Shown here piece after piece: positions 36,493 through 48,976 of a stretch of DNA of 64,000 nucleotides. Source of the DNA: Cunninghamella blakesleeana (Eukaryota > Mucoromycota > Mucoromycetes > Mucorales > Cunninghamellaceae); assembly GCA_017871115.1 (NCBI GenBank), contig JAFCIZ010000006.1, positions 806,001-870,000 of the forward strand, given 5' to 3'. The notes beneath the pieces are model-generated. The model was given only the letters and a program-made list of their open reading frames with translations, was not told where the DNA came from and did no database searches. Within the stretch, counting starts at the first letter, position 1; each line of letters starts with the position of its first letter. The position numbers and the translations under genes were made by a program.

Positions 36493-37275
36493 TGTGAAAA
36501 ATTTATTAGAAATCATGCATTTAAAATAATTGATAACAAGGCTGGATATTTCTTCGATTGTGGGGATAATTGGGAACTGAAAAATAATGACAATATATCA
36601 GCAAATTACAGGAATCATTTAAGAGCACATCGTATGAATAATATTAAGGATATGACAATTGAAGAAACTTATACTTATTTGACAAATTACTTTAAAAAGT
36701 ACTATGACACCACTTTAGCTAAATACCAATTTGATCCTGTGATTGATAAAATGTATCCTCAACACAAAGGTAAATAATAATAATAATAGTAATAATAATA
36801 ATAAGGCTGTATTAGAAAATTCCTTATTCTTCAATTTTTATTTAATTCAAAGACAAAGAAAAATCGTTTAAACTTCAAAGATGTATATTGTGCGTGGATA
36901 GTAAAAAACCAAATGACCCCAATACAAGTTGAATCATTAATATAACGCTTAATTGTATCAAAAGTATCCAGCTCCTGGTCAGATGGCTCAAACTGAAACA
37001 TGAAAAGTAAGATGAATCAAGGAGTTCATAATGTATTATCGACTTTTATTCAGAACAATCCTCCGACTACAGAAAATAAAAAGATCATTTGTTCTATTTG
37101 TAACCAGCCCATTGGTACTGCTTCTCAATACAGACTACATTTAAAAACAATACTGGAGAAAGAATAAAAAATCTAAATCAAATAGAATCATTCCTAAAAG
37201 TACAAGCAATCCTTAGTGAACATTACAGGACTACTCTTAGTAAAGAACAGTGGGATGAATATGTAAAAGAGATTT
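36493..37275 (+). pseudogene. Downstream zinc-finger-like fragments, partly broken
   Basis: 36493-36769 is open for 92 codons, unlikely by chance in this DNA, and encodes CEKFIRNHAFKII.., YRNHLRAHR and MTIEETYTYLTNYFKKYY. It joins in phase to 36853-36932, which adds KLQRCILCVDSKKPNDPNTS and a stop. A separate frame at 37000-37167 encodes KKIICSICNQPIGTASQYRL ending in a stop, and the following piece to 37275 reads FLKVQAILSEHYRTTL in a shifted frame. The Cys pairs and His spacing suggest an array of C2H2-like fingers. The frame breaks suggest a decaying gene, perhaps from a mobile element, but no transposase catalytic core was recognised. Confidence 0.5.
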
Positions 37276-39044
37276 AATTTTTTTACATATTCTTTTTTTT
37301 ATATATTATATATATTTACCACGCTATTTTATCTATTATTTATTAATTTTATATTTTTTCTCTATTTTTTGTACATATTAATACATGTATATGTATATAT
37401 CATATTATGCGTACTATTAATATAAATAAAATTTATCAAACATTAAATTAAGCATCAGTTTCAAAATACTGATAAAAAAGATTAGTTTAATATACATGAT
37501 GGCTGAACTCGGAGTTTAATACCTTTCTAACAACCATCTATTTTAATATTTAAAAATAAAAAAAAAATCAAACGATGATCAGATAAATACCATTTTATTT
37601 TAGTTCCTTTTTAAGTATAGCGTTTTTTAAACCATAAAAAGTGATTATAAAGTCAAATTATCGCAGTTTTATAATAGATGTAAAAAAATAGACATGCCAA
37701 ATTAAATAAACACTAAGTACGTTTATCAATCGTTTATTTATTTCAATATATATTTATTCAAAACTCATAATTTTAACTCAATAAATGATTATTACACATA
37801 TGTTAATGCCTATAACTGTCACTGTATCCCTTTTTATATAAAATAACTTAAAATATAAATAAAACTTTACTATAGACTATTATTTAAGAACAGTATGGCC
37901 AAGAATATTAGAAAAAAGTGTATTACCAATAAGGAAATAATAATAAAAATTAATAGGCTTTAATAAAAATCTAATGGATTTCACTATGGTATTCTTTTTA
38001 TTTTTTTAAAAAAAAATGCAATAGTACCTCAACTACAGCCTCTTCCTTCATATTTGAACATATACCATACCATGATGATCAAATACAATATCAATTAAGT
38101 TGTTTCACTCTTTTTTTTGCTCTTATATTTTTATATATGTATTTTAATCGCTCTTCTCTCTTTTTCTCTTTTAACCCATTTACTTTTTTTTAATAAAAAA
38201 ATTATAATATAAAATACTGTGCTATTTTAAGTGGAGTATTGAAGTGAAGAGTATATGATGTTACCATCAATGTTTATTATGTATAAAAGTACTTATCACA
38301 GTATGCACATCTTGGATTTTTTATATTATTATTATTTTTTTTGCATAAATATTTTAAATTAAATACTGTTGAAGTTAAATAATAATACTAATAATAATAA
38401 TAAAAATAATAATTAAATCTTGGCAATATTAATATAGCATATGTGATGAAGATGTTGAAATAACTGATTAATAATGTTGACTTAAGTTTACTTATTATAT
38501 AAATTGAATAAATAGTATTGCAACCATAACTAGTGAATAAGTCAAATAATTCCAACGAGCATTAATTTAGGTATTCGACGAGTTGATCGAGCAAGTAGTT
38601 TATTAAATACATGATATTAATAAATATAGGTACGTTCTGAAATTATTATTACCTGTTTTCTTTTTTTTTTTTTTTTTTTGTTATTGAGCATTTAAGACGA
38701 TTATTATTAAATGTTATAGATATTATATATATACAAAAAGGAAGATTGAATAAAATAAAGAAAAATAATACAATAAAAAGAATAAAAAGGGATAGTTTTT
38801 TGTGGGTAAATATTGAATTTAATATCATTATAATTCATATTTATTTGACTTTTCTTTTGATTTATACATAAGTAATAATGAAATAATCTTTTTATTATTG
38901 TTGAATAATAGTATGATTGTAGTATTTATTATATAATTAAATAAATTTTTATTAGGTGTATATATGATATTGAATGTGAATTAGTAAATGCAAATGAATA
39001 GGTAAGGTAATCGAATATATAAATGATGTATAAAGAATATATAT
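37276..39044. other. Gene-poor intergenic region
   Basis: About 1.8 kb, A+T-rich, with poly-T near 38660-38679 and AAT repeats near 38388-38413. I see no gene, RNA or repeat of note. Confidence 0.55.
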
Positions 39045-41264
39045 TTATGATTCTACAGTTTTTTTCTTTCTTCCTTTTTTTCCTGGTGGTTTTTGAAGAC
39101 TATTCCATCGTCTTAATAAGTTGTTATCTGTTCTTCCTGGAAAAAATTGTGTGAGATAAGACCATCTTTTTCCATGCCTTTCAACCAAATCTATTAATTT
39201 TTGTTTTTCCTATTGATTATAAAAATAAAAAATTAAAAAATTAAAAGTATATATTTATTATATATATCAGTAACTCAGTAATAACAATAATAATATTAAT
39301 TCTTTTTTTTTTTTCTTTTTAATATATACCTCTTCAGTGAATTCTCCACGTATTATATTTGGATCTAAACAATTCATCCATCGTTCACGACATTGCATAT
39401 CAGTACGACCAGGTATATAGCGTTGTACACTTGCCCAATTACCAACACCATAAACTTCAACGGCTCCACGTAATGCATTATCTTCTTCTTCAGTCCATTT
39501 TGAACGCCTTATAGCAGGATTTATAGTTTTTAGCCAACGATGTAAACATTGTTGCCCTGATCTACCACCTACAATAGATGCTATTTGTTGCCAACTTTTT
39601 TCTCCAACTAAAGTCACGGCCTCTTTTAATATTTCATCATCTTCTTTTGTCCATGGTCTTTTGGCGTTTAGTGCATTACTTTCTGCTTGATAATGTGAAA
39701 AGCATTGTGATGCTGTTCGATTTGAATTCAATTCAATAGCTATTCTTTCCCATTGCCCTTCCAATCCATATTCTCTTACCAATTGTGCTAACTTTTCTGA
39801 TTCTTTTTTACTCCATGGTGTTTTATTTATTGCCGGATGGTCTTGTGTAGTCCATTGTATCATGCATTCCATTGGTGTTCTTGTTTTTACCTAAATAATG
39901 AAATAAAAATAATAAATTAATAATGAGTTAATATTATGGTTTTAATTAAATAATATATTCCATTTTAAATGAGTGTAAATAACTTACATATAAAGAGCTA
40001 ATTCTATTCCAATCAAGTTTATCTACTGGATAATTCTCCCACTCTCTTCTTGCTATATTGTCTATTTCCCATACACGCCAAGCTTCATTCCTATTAAACC
40101 GTTATCAGAATATGAAGTATTAATAATGATGCAAAATATTTACTTCTATTCCTTATAATTTATATTTATTTGTATATGTATATACCTTGTAAGATGACCA
40201 TATGCAGTTACTCTCTGTACTTCAGTCCGAATAGCTTCTGATAGCATTTCTCTTTCTTTTATTTGCCCTAAATAATATATATATATATATATATATTAGT
40301 AAATAGCTTATTAATATATTACTATTTTTTAATAATAATAAAAAAGCATTAGAACTAATACTAACATGCCCTTGATCTTTCTATACATATTTCATTTGAT
40401 TGGTTTTCTTCATTATTAGGTACTGACTATCATAGTTATATAATAACAATAATGATAATATATTTTTAATTAGTTTATTTTATTTTTATCATTTAATCAT
40501 ATATATATATATATGTCAAATTACCACTCCGTGAATATCTTTAAAGTAATCAAAGCCTTTTTCATATGGTTTGTGTATATCAATTCTTTTCCTTTTACTT
40601 CTTGCTTCACGAATAGATAGTAAACGAGCTATTTTCTAATTTTATATTAAATATATTTACGTATTTATTACTTAAATATATCCATTTTTTCTTTGACATT
40701 TTTTATTCTTTTTATATTATATATTTATAACAGACTTACAGTCAATTCTTCATTTTCTTCAAGTCTATTATCAATTTTTTCAATTTGAGATTCAATTAAA
40801 TTTTGTAATTCTTCATTTATCCTTAAAGCTTCTTCAATAATTTTTTTATCACGAGCATAGGAACCAATCGGTAAATTATTAATATTTTGTAAGTCAATTG
40901 CTGAAGTTAATATATCCATAGTTGTCTGCTTTTCCTCATAATTAACTGGCTCATTTTTTTGACTGATATGGTCTATATTAGTATCATTAGTAGTAACTGT
41001 CATTCCAGTAGTTTTAATTGGCATATCTAATTTTGCATCTGTTAACGTCTCTTTTGGTATATCTGTCATAGTACATTTTGTTATATCAGTTGTTGTTACT
41101 GTATCTTTCTCTTTTTCCTTTCCCTTTCCTTTTTTTGTTGACGAAGGTATTGCCTTATTTGATCTTTTTCTTTTTAATTGAGTATTTTCATTATTAGACT
41201 GAAGATGCACTTGATCATTTTTATCAACTTTTTTTTGTATTCTAGTTGATCTTCTTAAAGACAT
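39045..41264 (-). CDS. SNAPC4-like Myb-repeat protein (snRNA-activating complex subunit)
   Basis: Multi-exon gene on the minus strand. Exon 1 (41264-40740, phase 0) encodes a basic Lys/Thr-rich N-terminus ending in a coiled segment (IDNRLEENEELT). Next exons give KGFDYFKDIHGV and PNNEENQ, resembling the conserved segment before the Myb repeats in SNAPC4. Then at least four Myb repeats follow: DHPAINKTPWSKKESEKLAQ, AKRPWTKEDDEILKEAVTLV, IRRSKWTEEEDNALRGAVEV, and a last one (GEFTEE joined to EKQKLIDLVERHGKRWSYL). The protein ends in a basic tail (PPGKKGRKKKTVES), stop at 39045. In animals SNAPc binds the proximal element of snRNA promoters. The four-and-a-half repeat layout supports SNAPC4 over c-Myb, but a Cdc5/Bas1-type Myb is an alternative. 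Confidence 0.8.
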
Positions 41265-42297
41265 TGATGTAGAAGAATTTTAAATAAATATCTATATTGT
41301 ACAAATGGTGAAGTGAAAAGAAGAAAAATAAAAGAAAAAAATTGACTTTTTTTGAAAGAAAAAAAGCGGAGTTTTTACTTCAGCATTTTTTTTTTAAAAA
41401 GGTTGCAAACCCTAAATTGGAATTTTATTGATAAATAATTATTTAGAAACGAATTTTTATAGTTATGTACTTATCTCAATTCTTTATCAAGCATAATTAT
41501 ACTTTTACCGATAGAAAGTAAAAAAAAAAAAACCTATATAAAAATAATGATTAATGCTAAGTATGGATTTTATAAATTTAAAGCTAATCAATGTATGATT
41601 TACAAAGATTAAATAAATATTTAATTTTAACACTATAGTTTAAATTAATTGATCAATACTTGAAAAGTATTAATCTTTTAAATAAAAAAGTGAATATTCA
41701 TGAAAATTGTATGAAAATTAGATTAAATTTAAATTATGGTTATGTCGTTATTTAGCTTAAATATCAAGTTAATTAGTTTGTTAACTATGGAGATATGTTA
41801 ATATTTAGTTTGGACATGATTCTGTAAATTAATCTACCAATAGGCGGTATGTATATTTTTTTAAAAAAATCCCAATTTAAAAAAGGACTTTGATATGTAA
41901 AAATTCAAAAAAGATATAGAGTATGAAGATAGCTTTAATAATTTGGATATATAAACGTTGTAATTGAATTTTTAATAATAATAATAAAAATAATAATAAT
42001 AAATAGTTTGTAAGATATAATAAAAATATTAACACTATTACGCTCAACGTAAACAAAGAGAAACGCCATAAGCGTAATTTTTAGTATGTATATATAAAAA
42101 TATATATTAGGTAATAATTAACATTAAAAATGATAGATGATAAAAATATTTTTACTATAAATTAAAAAGATGATAATGACAATCGAAAAAAGTTATAATA
42201 ATGACAATAACTAAAATGATGATTAAAAAAAAAAGTTGAAAGTTGATTATAATCATATAAAATAATTTACAAATTTGGATTTCGTTGTTATATTTTT
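41265..42297. other. Intergenic, Myb promoter side
   Basis: About 1 kb upstream of the SNAPC4-like gene and downstream of the bromodomain-kinase gene. It is A+T-rich with (AAT)n near 41971-42003. No coding frame was seen. Confidence 0.6.
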
Positions 42298-43859
42298 TTA
42301 TACATCAGTACTTTCTACTTTTTTTGGTCTTCCTCTACTTTTACTGTTCATGTTTCCACCGTTTCCACCAGTACTGCGTTTGCCTCTTTTGTTCCGTTTT
42401 TCGTCTGTAGTAGCTGTAGTTGTAGTTGACGTTGTAGTTGAAGCGGTAGAATCTGTATCATCAAATCCATACATTGATTTTACTTTTCTAGTAGCTCTTG
42501 TTTCAGATGAATACATTTTCCATTCATTTAATAATCCAGTTCGAACATCATCCTTTGATAGCCAATCTAATATTTCTTCTGCTGTGTTTCTATCTTGTGG
42601 TCGTGTTCGAAGACATTTTAATAAAAGCTGACGACTCAGTTCACCATGAACTTCATGTTCTAATGCTCGTTGAATTCTATAATCATCCTCTGCTACATAA
42701 CGTAACCCTTGTAGATCTGTATCCAATATTCCTCTCCATGGCTCAGTTTCAGTGAATATTTTCCAAACAATAACACCAATGGAGTATATATCTTCAGATT
42801 GAGGATGAATTAACCAGGGAAGGACTTGTGTATCAGAACGCGTTTTTGGTAATGTTTGAATAGATCTAATAAAAATAGAAAGAGTAAAATAATATCATCC
42901 ACTCGTTAATATATATTTTTCTATTTATATTTACATCTCTATGCCTGTTACTTTCACTTACCTATACATTCTATAGCCATGATCTGGTTTTCCTTTTATC
43001 CATGGAAGCGATTCACACCAAGTATTTAATTCTTCTTCATTTTCGGGCACTACATCACCATCATATTCCCCATTGCCTCTTGGAACATCAACAAACCATG
43101 CACGAAGGTCTTCGGGTTCACAAAATACAGCTTTTCCAAAATCAATAAGATAAAGACATATTTTACTAGTACCATCTTCTAATTCACCATCAATTGTATT
43201 AACCATAATATTTACTTCCGACAGATCACGATGTGCAAGCCCGGCATTATGAATTGTTTTCATACAACCAAGCATTTGATAAATAATGTCAAACTTCTGA
43301 TAAGCAGATAATCGATGATGAGAATGGGTATGTGTGTATTGTTTTAATGTTGTTTGGTATCTATAATTTTTTTTTTAATAATAATAGTACATATATTTTA
43401 GTACAATTATATGTTAATTATTATCATCTTACTTTATTTATTTATATCTATAGCCAATACCTTTCCATCGATAAACCAGTAATATCGCCATTATTATTAT
43501 AAAGTACTTCACGCAATTGAGCCATATGAGGTAGATTTCGTAATTTCCTATATATTAATAGTTATATATATGAAAGGAATAAGTATCATTATTGAAAATA
43601 TTATTTTTTTTTAAAAAAAGTTTACATTAAACATGCTACTTCAGTAATCCGTTGATACATTGTCATTTGTCTAAAAGTTTGTACAACCACTTCGTCCAAA
43701 AAATAAACCTGTTTAAAATAGCCTTCAGAATCGGGAGAACTCCAATTAATATGACCATATTTTTCTTGAACATTTGTAACTTGAGCCCCTTTACTAGTGC
43801 ATACTATTAATAAATAAATACAAATATATAAATTTCATAAATATAATTTAATATAAAAT

Positions 43860-43893
<34 letters not shown>

Positions 43894-46800
43894 CCATTTA
43901 ACAGTTTTTGCCACACTTTATGAGACATTTCAGATTGATGAGATGAAGATGACGATGAAGACGATGAAAGTGGAGCTGTTGGTATAATGGTTTCAAGTTT
44001 AGTCACTTGATTGTGTGTTGATACAATAGATGAAACTGAATCAGGTGATTGTACTGAGCGTTGCTGATCTTCAGGTGTTGATAAAGATGTATTAGCATAA
44101 TAATGATCAAAAGCACCTTCTTTTATATTAGTAGCAGAATGTTGATGATGATCTCTTTGTTGTTGTTGCTGTTGTTGTTCTTTATCATCATCTATATTCA
44201 TAAGTGAAGGTGAGACTTGGCCAGTTTCTTTTTTATACATGGAGGAAATTAATGATGTATCTAGAGTAGTTTGTTTATATTTTATTAATGGAGGATGCTG
44301 TGGTTGAGCGCCAATATCGACATTATCGTCAGGTAAGTTTAATATTTGTTGTACCATTTTCTTAAGCATCCGTTTTGTTTCACTTTTATTATTATTATTA
44401 TTATTGTGGGATAATGCTTTGACATCATCTATTACAACAAATTTTGATGTAGCAAACATACGTCTAAAATGATCCCGTTCAATTGATTCATTCACACTGA
44501 ATATTAGTTTTTCAACTACCCTTAAAGGCCTCAAGTATATCCATCCTTTTGGTGCAAAATCATCAGTTTGTTCAATATCGAAAAGGGGACTAGCTGGATA
44601 AGCAAGTACCATATCGGTTTCAATCTGATAATATTTGGATTTGATACGTGTTGTTTTAGTGTTGTAAAAAATAGCTAATACACCTTGTGCTCTGACTTGG
44701 CGCAGTAATGTACGGTTTTTTGCTATATAAAACCTTGGAACAGGTGGAAAGTTACCATTAGGGTTTTGCTTCATACGTTCCACAGAATGAAAAAAGGGAC
44801 CATTAAGTTGTAGATATAATTGTTTGTCATTTGTAAGTCCTTTTTGTTTCTTTGCTTTTGGCTCCGTAGGCGATATTGCTGCAATTCCAAAAACAACACT
44901 AAAGAAGAGAAAACGGAAAAGAAAAGATTAATAAGTATAAAGTGAATGTATATATATGAATATTTGTAATTTTTCGTATTGCTATTTTAACTTACGTTTG
45001 TTTTGAAAAGACTTGTTTCATTGGTGGATATGCAAAATCAGACTCTTCAGGTAATGAATCAGATGTGTCAAATTTGTAATCACAAGTAATCCCTGGAAGA
45101 TTTTTCCTAATTTTCAAAAAGTAAAAATACACATATAATTATTATTTATTTCATCTATCTTATTTTTTACTTTATCTTATTTTATTTTTACTAGCCATAA
45201 TACTAAATAATATATATATATATATATACCTTATTTGTTTTTTTAAATCCATAATCACTTTATAAAATAAAGTTTCCAAGTTATCAGCATGTTTAGGTAT
45301 TGTCCCAGCATTCCTATGGAACGTTTTTGCATTTATCCAAATCAATTGCATGTCTTGTTCAAATTTAGCAAACCGAGTGTATAAACCATTCCATACATTT
45401 CTTTCAATAGTCGATAAATCCATAGGATGTTTAATTTCGCGGTGATAAATTTTCGCCGATTCTGGAACAGGTTGAATGAATGGCCAGCAATCAGGTGTTG
45501 ATAATAGAATGTTTAAAATAAATCGATAGAGCCGTAAAAATAAACGAGTCACATTAGTTGGTGTATGGTAAGTAACAGTGGATAAATCGTAAATGAGCTG
45601 TTGATTATTATTGTCATTTATATCATTGTCATTCATTTTCGTATCAGGGTCATGCTTTACATCCGTACTGTTATTATTTTTTCCATGTGAATTGGAAATG
45701 GAAGTAGAGGAAGATGAAGAGGATTGTATAGTATGAATGACAATATTACGTGATTTAAGTCCTGCTACAATCATACGTTGTAATGCCACTAAATCCCCAT
45801 TACAAATTTGTGATCCAACTGTTTGAGATACCTCTTTATCACCTGATGTCCCTAAAATCATTGCTGTAATCAACTGCATAGCTGACGCTGGTAATACTTG
45901 CTCAGAGTCAGTTGGTAAAGATTGTTCTATATCTACTGTTGGTATTTCGTCCACTGTCATTGATACACCTAAAGTGCGCAATATCATTACTGTTAAACGC
46001 CTTAAATGGACCATATCTAACTCTGGTTTCATTGGATCCCTATCATCTTTTACACATGGTTTTGGACTTTGTGGTCGTCGTTTAGTAATATGAAGACGAA
46101 GTTGTGGACGAGGTTGTATAATAGGCGTAGGGTGTGATATATTTAAGGATGAAACAGGTGAAGTATATAAATTAGATGAAGGAAGAGGAGGAGGAGGAGG
46201 AGGTGGTGGTGGTGGTTGAATCGGAGAAGTTTGATTAGATTTTTGTGGTAAAATGCTAGGTGGAGGTTTTTGTTGGTGTGTTACATTAGTAGATGAAGAC
46301 TGCCTTGAGATTTTAGGTGAAGATACAAAAGTAGTAAGAGTAGGTGTTGTACCAACAGTAGTAATAGGCTGAGATGTTACAGGATTTTGTATTTTAATTT
46401 GTAAGTTAGGAATGGATGGAGATGGAGAAGATGATGTTTGATGAGTTATAAATGATGGAGTAGTCGCATTTTGTGGATTAGAAGATGATGGAGATGTTAA
46501 CATAGGTTGATGAAATGCTGTTGCGGTTGTTGTAGTTGTTGCTGTTGTATTTTGTAATTGTATAGGTTTTCTAGATAAAAGTGGAATAGAAGATATTGAT
46601 GAGTTACTAGTAGGTATTGATACATGAGTGGGTGATGATATAGGTATAGGTGCAGAAGATAATGCTTGACTATTTTTATTTGTTGACATATTATTATTGT
46701 TGTTGTTGTTATTTGAATGAATATGGTCAGGTTGAGAATGAGGATGAGGATGCTCTAAAGGAGGCGAAGTAGATTGTTTTGAAGTAAATAAAGACTGTGT

Positions 46801-47676
46801 AGTTTGATTTGAATGAGAAGGTTCTGATATGACTTCCTTTTGTTTTACATCTTGGTCCATAAAGGAAGATGATACATCGAAAGGAGATTGTGGTTCAAAA
46901 CTTAAAGGTAGAGAGCTTGAATAAGGAATATTATAAATGGCTGCAGGATCTATCAATGCTGATTTTGAAATGGAATCATGATCAATGAATGATTTTGTTA
47001 ATGAAGGAGATTTATTTGGATGATCAAAGCTGTTGGAAGATCTAGTCCTTTTACGTGCCGTTGAAATTGGAGAATTTAAAGTTTGACCTATATTTACTTC
47101 AGGTGATATTAGCGCAGCATTATGTAAAGTATTGTTATTATTGACCTGTGGTGAAAGAATTGGTTGTACTAAAAGATATAATTGTTATTAAAAAATAAAA
47201 ATAAAAAATAATAAAGGTTATTTATGTAAATATATACAAAAAGGTACACTTTTGCTTAATTGAATTTAGATATATGGGCATTTCTATAGAAACTTACTAT
47301 TTGATTGAGTATGCATATGATTAAATGGAGTTTGATTTTGATGAATAGAGTGTGGATATGCTTGGTGTGTATGTTGAAATGAATGATGTTTATGTTGCTG
47401 TTCTTGTTGTTTTTGTTGTTGTTCACGTTCTTGTTGTGCAAGACTTTCTTGAAAAAGTTTATCAACTTCGTCTTGGAAATCCACAGAAGGTATTTGATTG
47501 TTTGTTTCTACAGTACTATTTGATTGGTTTCTTTTCTGTATTGGTGTATTTACATTACTTTCATTTGGGCTAAGACCTAATGAATCCAAGGTCTGAAACT
47601 TCCAAAAAAAAACATTATCTACTAAACCAGAGTTGAGAGAGGAATCGTTGTTGTCTGGTAGTGACCAATCATCCAT
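42298..47676 (-). CDS. Bromodomain plus protein-kinase fusion protein
   Basis: Eight phase-consistent exons: 47676-47298, 47168-45230, 45106-44996, 44898-43895, 43803-43626, 43547-43461, 43360-42962, 42865-42298; 1554 residues. Order: Gln/His-rich N-terminus (MDDWSLPDNNDSS), long Ser/Pro/Asn linker with a poly-Pro run, then a bromodomain at roughly 660-770 (DCWPFIQPVPESAKIYHREI, HPMDLSTIE, INAKTFHRNAGTI). Its usual acetyl-lysine Asn is replaced by His (NAKTFH for NAxxYN). Next is a segment with GWIYLRPLRVVEKLIFSVNE that recalls BAH-type modules, then a kinase domain with HRDLSEVNIM, LIDFGKAVF and DIYSIGVIVWKIF. The beta-3 Lys position reads VVVQTF. The C-terminus is basic (RGKRSTGG, SRGRPKK, AT-hook-like). 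Probably a nuclear chromatin-linked kinase or pseudokinase. The HRDLSEVN motif resembles fungal FunK1 kinases. Confidence 0.85.
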
Positions 47677-48976
47677 TTGAAAATATATAAACAATAAATA
47701 TGACTTTTTTATAAATAATAATAATAATAATAATGGTGAATAATAGTTGAATCCATAAAGGTGAATAGAAAGAGAGAAGGACGAGTTTGATAAGTTATTA
47801 AGTCCACGTATAAAAAAACGTTTTAAAAATAAAAATAATAAAAAAAATAAGATGAGTTTATATAGAAAATAAAGCAATCTTTAGAATATTATTATTATTA
47901 TTAAATATTATTTTCTTTAATTGTTTAAAACATACTCAAAGTTGTTCAATATTCTATTTTCTAAAATGAAGTGTACCGAGAATTCGAAACAAATATCTAT
48001 TAGTTAGAACAACTATTAAAGTAAAAAAAAAAAAATAATAAAAGAGAAAAAAAGAGGAAAAAAATTAAAAGGAAGGGATGGAAAAAAATATCCATTTTTT
48101 TTTACCAACCCTTTTCCAAACTCCGCAAACTTAATTTTTGCAATACAATGAATCAAATTCAATCAAATAATAATAATATGTTATTGTTTTTATTTTATTT
48201 TTAAAAATATATAAATAAGGGCAATAAGGGTATTATGGTATAAATATTTTCATAGTAATTTACCAATATTAACAAAGATAAACCTCAGCTATAAAAAAAT
48301 AGTAAAGATAATAAAAAAAGGTACATTGTGTATCCTTTTATTTTAATTTTTGCTCAGTACGTTTAAAAAAATAAATAAATTAAAATTAAAATTCTAAATA
48401 CATTAATGTACTATTATGATAAAATGAATATTTTTATACCTTTAACTTTTCATCTTTTACATATTTAAAGGAAAAAAAAAAAAAAAAAAAAAGAGCATCA
48501 GTAACATTAAAGTTTATGTCAAAAAAAGAAAGAAATAATAGTTTGCTATAAGAAATTATGTATATATTTTAAAGTTTAATGTTTAGAATCTATAAAAGTC
48601 AAAATGATCCAAAGTTTAAGTCCTAATGCAGTATAAAATTGAAAGTAGAATAAAATAAAAAATAAAAAATGGAATGAAGCAATTTCACTCTTCTTCTCCT
48701 TATTCAACATCAATTGAACTCCTTCCAAACAGTGCGAGGCAAAAATAAGTTAATGAACGTTCAATAAAGCTTTTTAATATATTTTACCTCCTACTTCCCC
48801 AGGCTATTCAAAGATCTTTTTTTTATATATAATATTTTATTTAACCTTTTTTTAATAATTTATCTTTCTTTTTACTTTTATCTTTCTTTTTTTTTTTATG
48901 AAATATTATTATTCAGATTTATAATATTAAAATATCATCAAACTCTTTATTTTTACTTTGTTCACCTTTATTGAAT
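47677..48976. other. Divergent intergenic region
   Basis: About 1.3 kb between the bromodomain-kinase (-) and Sec7 (+) genes, holding both promoters. It has long poly-A runs (48020-48065, 48473-48493) and a T-rich stretch just upstream of the Sec7 gene. No gene was seen. Confidence 0.6.

Noticed and set aside
44783..45172. Reading the bromodomain and kinase parts as two genes
   Set aside because: Exon phases match across all introns in between, no start context is seen near 44783, and no A/T-rich intergenic gap separates them.
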